From assembly GCF_051175565.1 (NCBI RefSeq), contig NZ_CP195105.1:2604001-2668000 (forward strand): a stretch of DNA of 64,000 nucleotides. The letters run 5' to 3'. Every line of letters begins with the position of its first letter. The stretch's first letter is position 1. The translations under genes were made by a program, and so were the position numbers. The stretch comes from Daejeonia sp002484105 (GTDB taxonomy: Bacteria; Bacteroidota; Bacteroidia; Flavobacteriales; Weeksellaceae). Shown here in pieces: positions 58,473 through 64,000 of this stretch. The notes under the pieces were generated by a model. The model saw only the letters and a program-made list of their open reading frames with translations. It did not search any database and had not been told where the DNA came from.

Positions 58473-61400
58473 CTACTTTATTGTAAAAAGGTCTTTGAGT
58501 TCGGTATCGCTAAGATTTCCGATCCAGTTTTCGCCGGTAGAGACGGTGAGTTCGGCAAGTGCTTTTTTAGACTGAATCATTTCATTAATACGCTCTTCAA
58601 AGGTGTTTTTTGTAATAAAACGGTGCACCATGACATTGCTTTTCTGCCCAATCCTGTACGCCCGGTCGGTAGCCTGTGCTTCTACCGCAGGATTCCACCA
58701 GAGGTCGTAATGAATGACATGACTGGCGGCTGTAAGGTTGAGTCCGGTGCCGGCAGCTTTAAGGGAAAGAATGAAAACTTTATCTGCAGGGTTGTTCTGG
58801 AAATTATTAACCATCTCTTTACGCTGTTTGAGCGTGCAACCACCGTGATAAAACATGGGTCTATCGCCATACCGCTTTTCAATAAACTGCTGCAACAAAT
58901 CTCCCATCTCCCGGAACTGGGTAAAAATGAGAACCTTCTCGCCACTTTCTAAAATAGTATCCAGTTTATCGAAAAGCAAATCAACTTTTCCGCTGAGGGC
59001 GGGATCAGTTATGTTGTTCTTCAGGAACTGTGCAGGATGGTTGCAAATTTGTTTGAGTGCAAGAATCATCTGCAAAACGAGACCTTGCCTGTGAAAGAGT
59101 TCTTTGCTGTCTTTTGCATCAATGGCTTCGATGGCCATAAGAGCTTTCTCAAGTGTTTTTTCGTATAGCCCAGCCTGCTCTGCCGTGAGGGTGCTGAAAA
59201 CATCCATTTCAATTTTATCCGGAAGATCGCTGATGATAGATTTGTCGGATTTCAGGCGGCGCATCATAAAGGGGGCGGTTACTTTTTTGAGATTTTCTGC
59301 AACCTGTACATCATTGAAGACTTCAATAGGAGTGCTATAATCTTCCTTAAAATCTTTGGCACTGCCGAGGAGTCCGCGATTGCTGTAATCTACAATACTC
59401 CAGAGCTCACTCAGTCTGTTTTCGACAGGTGTGCCACTCATGGCGATAAAGTTATCAGCCTTAAAGGTTTTGATGGCTTTTGCCTGTGCAGTATCATGGT
59501 TCTTGATGTTTTGTGCTTCGTCAATAATCACAGAATGCCATGGCATTTTTTTGAGTTTTGCGGCATCGGTGCGTGCAATTCCGTAGGAGGTGAGCAATAT
59601 ATCAAACCCCTTCTCAATCTTGCGTCCTGTTCCGTGAAAAATCTGTGTGGAGAGTGAAGGAGCAAACTTCTCAATCTCTGCCTGCCAGTTGGTCAAGAGT
59701 CCTGTAGGCGCAATGACGAGTGCTTTTTTTTCGTCCAAAAGGCCATCCTCTTTGTATTTGAGCAAAGTGGTAATCACCTGCAGTGTTTTCCCAAGCCCCA
59801 TATCATCAGCAATCACCGAGCCGAAGCCAATTTTTGAATTGCGGTACATCCACGAATATCCGCGGTGCTGATATGGCCGCAACTCTGCCTGAATGTTTTC
59901 AGGCAAAGGAATTTCCTTTACTTCGGTAAGTTCTTTCATTAACTGCTTCACCTCATCGTCGAGAGAGACTTTTGCCCCTTCGTATTCGCCGCTGAGTGCG
60001 GTTCTTAAAATCTGAAAAGCAGAAAGCTCTCCGGGAGATGAGAAATGTTTGTGAAGTTTTTCCAGATCTTCTTTTCCTACGTAGATATACCGGGACTTAT
60101 ATTTGATTAACCCATCCGATTTTTTGAGGAGCTTTTTAAAATCTTCTTCACTCATGACGGTATCGCCAAGAGCCATCTGCCATTCAAAATCCAGCATTTG
60201 ATTAAGATTCAGATATGATTTGCCGGTTTTAGCTTTGATCCTGACACTTGGTTTTGGGCGCAAAATATTCTGTAAAGATTTTGGAAGAAGAATATCAATA
60301 TCCAAGAGCCGTATGACGGGAATCATCTGAAAAAGGAAAGGCGTGAAAGTTTGCGTATCCATCATGATCTGTTTTTCTCCATTGCTGTTGATATAATCCT
60401 CAAGCATCGGAATAAAACTGCTGAGTGTTGCCATCGTCTGTAGGATACTGAGCTTTGATGCAGAAAATTGTTTCTGTGTCAGTACTTTCTTCAAAGGAAT
60501 CCATTCTTCCGAATCCTTATCAAACCCTCTCATATTTATTTCGACAAGAAACTGGTCGTTTATCCCTTCGGAAACCACCAGTTGTGGGCGAAATTTGCCC
60601 TGTGCAAGATAATATTTGTGAAGCCATGTCTGTATCCCGCCGGCAGATGCACCTTCACCGGGATTTGTGAAGGCATACTGCTGATTTTTAAAGAACAGAT
60701 TCTGAAAAATATCTTTCGTGGCCTCGCCTGAAAGTATGGTGACCAGCTCGGTAATGAAAACCGAAAGCAGATTAGTTGCTGTATCCTTTTCTATACAACG
60801 GGACGATTTGGGATTTTCCCACCAGAAAATTTCAGGAGGAAGAATCTTTGCCATATTTTCGCAAAGTGTCTTGACCTCTTTACTGATGAGCGCGGGTAAC
60901 CAGCGCACCGTATACTGTCTGTTGGGGCTGATGACGATTTGAGGAACAATGGCGCCATTGCCTGTAAGATGCATGGCAAGATGATAAAGAGTATGCAATG
61001 AAGCTGTAGATGGCTGATAATCTAAAATGCGGCTTGAAGGAATCTGGCTAAGATCCAGCATAAAATCTCTGACTGAAAAATCTGCATCATTGATATGCAC
61101 GGTAGCATTAAATTTTTCGTCGACAGCAATACGGTTTATGCTGTGGGTATTAATATGATGTGTTTCGTCTTCTGCGAGCTTCAGGGCATTTGCAAAACTT
61201 ATTTTGCCGTGAAGAATTCGCTGCCCGTTGCGTACTATCCGTTGCAGTGCGATTCTATATTTTTCCTTAAAATTTGCAGAGCTGCTGTAAAAGACAGGAT
61301 TATCTGACAAAAGCGAAAGCAAAGGTTCGTCTAATGGAGAAAGTGCGGCAAAGGACAATTTTTTGTAAGCACTGGCTGTATCATAAGCCTGCTTTTCTTT

Positions 61401-61988
61401 AGAAGGTTTCTTTTTCTCTTTATCAAAAAGCAAATCCTGCAGTGCAGGAATATCCGTGGTCTGTGTATTGAGGAACAGCCCCCTTTTGTTGAGTTCTGCT
61501 ACCAGATCAAGCAAATGAAGATCAAAAACAAGAAACGGATTGTTATCAATTTCTTCACTGATTTTATAAATAACTGAAGCCAGATGCTTGCAAGGCACTG
61601 CCCAGTCGGGGCAACTGCACTGCATTTTGAAATCTGTCCATTGCCGGGGAAAAACTTTTAATCCTGCATTCTCTGCCATTTCGAGAAGGGCGGGATCCAG
61701 TTCGCGGTTGAGCAGTTTAGAAATAATCATCGGTTTTTCGGTAACTATATTCAGGAATCTGCTTAGTTCCGGATCGAAAAAAGGGGGAAGAATGATATCT
61801 ACCTTGTACGGAGTGGGACGGCTTCCGGCAACTTTGGCGTAGATGCGGTTGCCCTCGATTTTAATCTGCTTTACTGCGCCTTTTCTGGCATAAGAAGCGC
61901 CTCTGGGAAGCCTGTTGCTGTAATCAATATTATTCAGGGAGAGCAGCCATTTCTGCCCCCACCATGTTTTTCCGAACTGTTGAGCCAT
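58473..61988 (-). CDS. SWIM-domain SNF2 family helicase
   Basis: A 1171-residue protein. Near the N-terminus a SWIM zinc finger is seen: C124, C126, C133 and H135 in MQCSCPDWAVPCKHL (CxCx6CxH). The C-terminal half (about 720-1165) is an SNF2 ATPase: motif I ADDMGLGKTLQ, motif II DEAQNIKNHD, motif III MSGTPVENRLSELWS, motif V KAAGTGLNLTAASHVIHYD, motif VI QATDRAYRIGQ. It translocates on double-stranded DNA and probably remodels protein-DNA complexes; a DNA-repair or RNA-polymerase role is known for relatives. The middle (250-700) has no recognised domain. It is monocistronic. Confidence 0.95.
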   Translation of the reverse strand: MAQQFGKTWWGQKWLLSLNNIDYSNRLPRGASYARKGAVKQIKIEGNRIYAKVAGSRPTPYKVDIILPPFFDPELSRFLNIVTEKPMIISKLLNRELDPALLEMAENAGLKVFPRQWTDFKMQCSCPDWAVPCKHLASVIYKISEEIDNNPFLVFDLHLLDLVAELNKRGLFLNTQTTDIPALQDLLFDKEKKKPSKEKQAYDTASAYKKLSFAALSPLDEPLLSLLSDNPVFYSSSANFKEKYRIALQRIVRNGQRILHGKISFANALKLAEDETHHINTHSINRIAVDEKFNATVHINDADFSVRDFMLDLSQIPSSRILDYQPSTASLHTLYHLAMHLTGNGAIVPQIVISPNRQYTVRWLPALISKEVKTLCENMAKILPPEIFWWENPKSSRCIEKDTATNLLSVFITELVTILSGEATKDIFQNLFFKNQQYAFTNPGEGASAGGIQTWLHKYYLAQGKFRPQLVVSEGINDQFLVEINMRGFDKDSEEWIPLKKVLTQKQFSASKLSILQTMATLSSFIPMLEDYINSNGEKQIMMDTQTFTPFLFQMIPVIRLLDIDILLPKSLQNILRPKPSVRIKAKTGKSYLNLNQMLDFEWQMALGDTVMSEEDFKKLLKKSDGLIKYKSRYIYVGKEDLEKLHKHFSSPGELSAFQILRTALSGEYEGAKVSLDDEVKQLMKELTEVKEIPLPENIQAELRPYQHRGYSWMYRNSKIGFGSVIADDMGLGKTLQVITTLLKYKEDGLLDEKKALVIAPTGLLTNWQAEIEKFAPSLSTQIFHGTGRKIEKGFDILLTSYGIARTDAAKLKKMPWHSVIIDEAQNIKNHDTAQAKAIKTFKADNFIAMSGTPVENRLSELWSIVDYSNRGLLGSAKDFKEDYSTPIEVFNDVQVAENLKKVTAPFMMRRLKSDKSIISDLPDKIEMDVFSTLTAEQAGLYEKTLEKALMAIEAIDAKDSKELFHRQGLVLQMILALKQICNHPAQFLKNNITDPALSGKVDLLFDKLDTILESGEKVLIFTQFREMGDLLQQFIEKRYGDRPMFYHGGCTLKQRKEMVNNFQNNPADKVFILSLKAAGTGLNLTAASHVIHYDLWWNPAVEAQATDRAYRIGQKSNVMVHRFITKNTFEERINEMIQSKKALAELTVSTGENWIGNLSDTELKDLFTIK

Positions 61989-62071
61989 TGAATGAATTAA
62001 GATTCATCAAAAATAGTAATTTTTCCCTAATAATCCCGGATATATCACCATTCCGGCAACATTTTGAAGGA

Positions 62072-63880
62072 TTATTTAACGGTATAGCTTATCCCGATAT
62101 GGAACCATCTGCCCGGCATGGGCACACCAAATGCTTCAGTATATTTTGCATTTGTGAGATTGTTAAGCAGTGCATATACTTCCATATCCCCTTTCCGGAA
62201 AGAGAGTTTCTCGTCCAGAAGATGATAACTTCCGGTACTGACACGCTGAAGATAGCGGTAGTTCAGTTCGTTACTGAAATGTTTCAGGAAATGACTGGTA
62301 AGTGTTGCCGTAAACTGATGTCGCAGATTCTCGGCAACGTATTTTGAAAGTACTGCTGATCTTTTTATTTTATTATCCAGATAGGTATATCCCACGCGCA
62401 ATGCCGTTCCAATATTCGTTAACCGGGCTTCTGTTTCTACTTCAAAGCCTTTTGTTTTGATATTTCCTATATTCTCAGCTTTCCAGATTTCATTTTCTGC
62501 ATTTTTGATCCAGTCTATCGCATCCGTTGATTCCCGACTGAAAAGACTTGCTTTGAAACTGAAATTCTCCGGACTGAATCGGTACCCCACTTCTGCAGAA
62601 ACAGCACTTTCGGGTTTCAAATCAGGGTTTCCGGATTCGGTTTTGCTGGTATAATACAGATCTGTAAAGGTTGGAATGCGGTGTACTTTGGCAATATTTC
62701 CGTAGATTTTGTGTTCGGGTGAAAAATTAAAACCAAGATCCAGTCCCGGATAAAAAAAGTTGCCCGATCCGGAATATGATGCCCATGAAAAGCCCGGTGA
62801 GACCTGAAATTTATCCCCAAAGAAAGCAATATGATGCTCGAAAAAGACTTGTGCTGCAAAGCGGTCTCGATCTCCGAGATTGCTGGAAACGAGATATTCT
62901 TTCCGCAGCTCTATGCCTAATCCCGTGGTTCCCAAAATGGAATTGTAGCTGGCATTCACTTCGCCGCCGGCGTTATTCCCGATGTGCATGTTGCGATAAT
63001 AGGAAGGATTGTCACGAAGATAGAGATACATGTCCTGCCCTCTTCTCCAAAACAATGACGCATTCAGCCTTAATTTGTCGAACTGCTGCGTATAGGAAGC
63101 ACTCACCACAGACGCCTGCATTTCTTCGTACTGTTCGGTTGCAGATGGGGAGGCATAAAAGCCATTGGCGCCAAAATCCTTTTCAGAATAGCCCGCCAAG
63201 AGTCCGATATTACCGTTTTTCAGAAGATAGCGGTTCTGGTAGAAGACACTGCGGATTTTGTAGTCCGTATTATGACGATATCCGGCGGATTCTGAAGTAT
63301 TCGCCTGAAAAAGATTCTGCAACTTATCAGTTCCAAAGGTTGTATTGATGCCCAGCGACCATGTTTTGAAATCTCCGCCTTCGGCTGATATTTTCGCTTT
63401 TTCCTGCGACGAAGTTTTTGTGATGATATTGATCACTCCGGTATATGCATTCTGCCCAAAACGTCTTGCTGCGGGACCTTTTATAATTTCAACGCGCTCT
63501 ACTGCAGAGAGGTCCACAGGAATATTCATCGAGTTGTGCCCTGTCTGGGAATCGTTCATGCGAATCCCATTGAGGAGAATCAGCACCTGTTCGTAGGAGC
63601 CACCGCGTACTGAAACATCGCTCTGCACCCCATTCGCTCCGCGTCTTCGTATATCCATACCGGAATATTGCTGCAGAAGTTCGTCGATACTCTGTGCCGG
63701 CGAATTCCGAATATCTTCTGCTGTGATGATTTCAACATTTTCGTTCACCCGTGAATAGGGAGTATTGAAGAATTTACCCTGAATCTGAACTTCATTAATA
63801 GAAGTTTCCTTCTCCTGGGCCAAAATTTTCCCTGAAAAAAGGGCGCTGAACGCCCATACATACAATATCGGTCTCTTCAT
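62072..63880 (-). CDS. BtuB-like TonB-dependent receptor
   Basis: A 602-residue outer-membrane receptor: signal peptide (cleavage near ILAQ), plug domain (about 30-160: ITAEDIRNSPAQSIDELLQQYSGMDIRRRGANGVQSDVSVRGGSYEQVLILLNGIRMND, VERVEIIKGPAARRFGQNAYTGVINIIT) and a 22-strand-type barrel, ending MPGRWFHIGISYTVK. The short length and plug match the BtuB/vitamin B12 group. No cobalamin riboswitch is visible, but only 120 bp upstream (63881-64000) are in the window, and those are AT-rich with no clear element. The ligand is therefore uncertain. Confidence 0.9.
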   Translation of the reverse strand: MKRPILYVWAFSALFSGKILAQEKETSINEVQIQGKFFNTPYSRVNENVEIITAEDIRNSPAQSIDELLQQYSGMDIRRRGANGVQSDVSVRGGSYEQVLILLNGIRMNDSQTGHNSMNIPVDLSAVERVEIIKGPAARRFGQNAYTGVINIITKTSSQEKAKISAEGGDFKTWSLGINTTFGTDKLQNLFQANTSESAGYRHNTDYKIRSVFYQNRYLLKNGNIGLLAGYSEKDFGANGFYASPSATEQYEEMQASVVSASYTQQFDKLRLNASLFWRRGQDMYLYLRDNPSYYRNMHIGNNAGGEVNASYNSILGTTGLGIELRKEYLVSSNLGDRDRFAAQVFFEHHIAFFGDKFQVSPGFSWASYSGSGNFFYPGLDLGFNFSPEHKIYGNIAKVHRIPTFTDLYYTSKTESGNPDLKPESAVSAEVGYRFSPENFSFKASLFSRESTDAIDWIKNAENEIWKAENIGNIKTKGFEVETEARLTNIGTALRVGYTYLDNKIKRSAVLSKYVAENLRHQFTATLTSHFLKHFSNELNYRYLQRVSTGSYHLLDEKLSFRKGDMEVYALLNNLTNAKYTEAFGVPMPGRWFHIGISYTVK

Positions 63881-64000
63881 TCCGTTGCTTTTATTTTTAA
63901 AATTTCAGAGCCTGTTTAAAATTTTACCGAAATTTTTTATATAGACTTAGGAAATCATCTTTGCTAAATTTTAATGCTCTTTTGAGATGGATTTTCTACT

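Noticed and set aside
63881..64000. Cobalamin riboswitch upstream of the BtuB-like receptor
   Set aside because: Only 120 bp of upstream sequence is available and no B12-box-like element or conserved stem was found in it.

Overview
The window looks like chromosomal DNA of a Bacteroidota bacterium of class Flavobacteriia, most likely Weeksellaceae close to Chryseobacterium. The evidence is the promoter type (TTTG, about 19 bases, TAnnTTTG) upstream of many genes, A-rich leaders without clear Shine-Dalgarno sites, two TonB-dependent receptors, the SecDF fusion, a Bacteroidota-type PEP carboxylase, a histone H1-like small protein, and the mevalonate kinase plus UbiA pair. I saw no rRNA, tRNA or CRISPR array. 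The naming to family or genus is inference.

Layout. 1-133 is the 3' end of pruA, then a terminator. 200-2793 (minus) is a four-gene signalling operon: lipoprotein, polytopic membrane protein, histidine kinase, LuxR-type response regulator. 2895-6242 (plus) holds a YggS-type PLP protein, a sigma-54 activator without a DNA-binding domain, and a MATE exporter. 6229-9553 (minus) pairs MprF (aminoacyl-phosphatidylglycerol synthase and flippase) with an AcvB/VirJ-type hydrolase. 9611-11474 (minus) is an isoprenoid pair (UbiA prenyltransferase, mevalonate kinase). 11544-14381 has a UMF1-type transporter and a thiolase. 14406-17243 (minus) is a sigma factor, membrane protein and envelope protein cluster. 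17355-23903 (minus) has a nucleoside-type MFS transporter, a bifunctional nuclease, SecDF and HemN.

24191-30406 has a BNR-repeat secreted protein, an e(P4)-type acid phosphatase lipoprotein (plus), a TonB-dependent receptor translationally coupled to kdsA, a DUF1697 protein and a SUI1-type factor. 30523-37850 (plus) is mainly central metabolism: gpmI, a small HAD hydrolase, map, a methyltransferase, ppc and a nucleoside phosphorylase. 37905-42759 has tag, a LEA-like small protein, fabI and gcvP. 42909-45050 carries a 50-residue cysteine/lysine-rich protein, a DnaJ-domain membrane protein and a second small sigma-factor operon. 45248-48186 has an aldo/keto reductase, a DHA1 transporter and two SRPBCC proteins.

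48328-50133 is the only clearly mobile zone: a decayed IS4-type transposase remnant beside an intact IS4-type element (48741-50124) with 18-bp terminal inverted repeats and a 9-bp target duplication. After it come a histone H1-like gene, an AraC regulator, a secreted protein, a cold-shock-domain protein, a phosphopantetheinyl transferase, ahcY and a zinc/cadmium-type P-type ATPase. The region 57299-58322 is the most unusual: about eleven degenerate 21-bp repeats with internal dyad symmetry sit directly downstream of an orphan 240-residue all-helical gene that has its own promoter. A SWIM-SNF2 helicase and a BtuB-like TonB receptor close the window.
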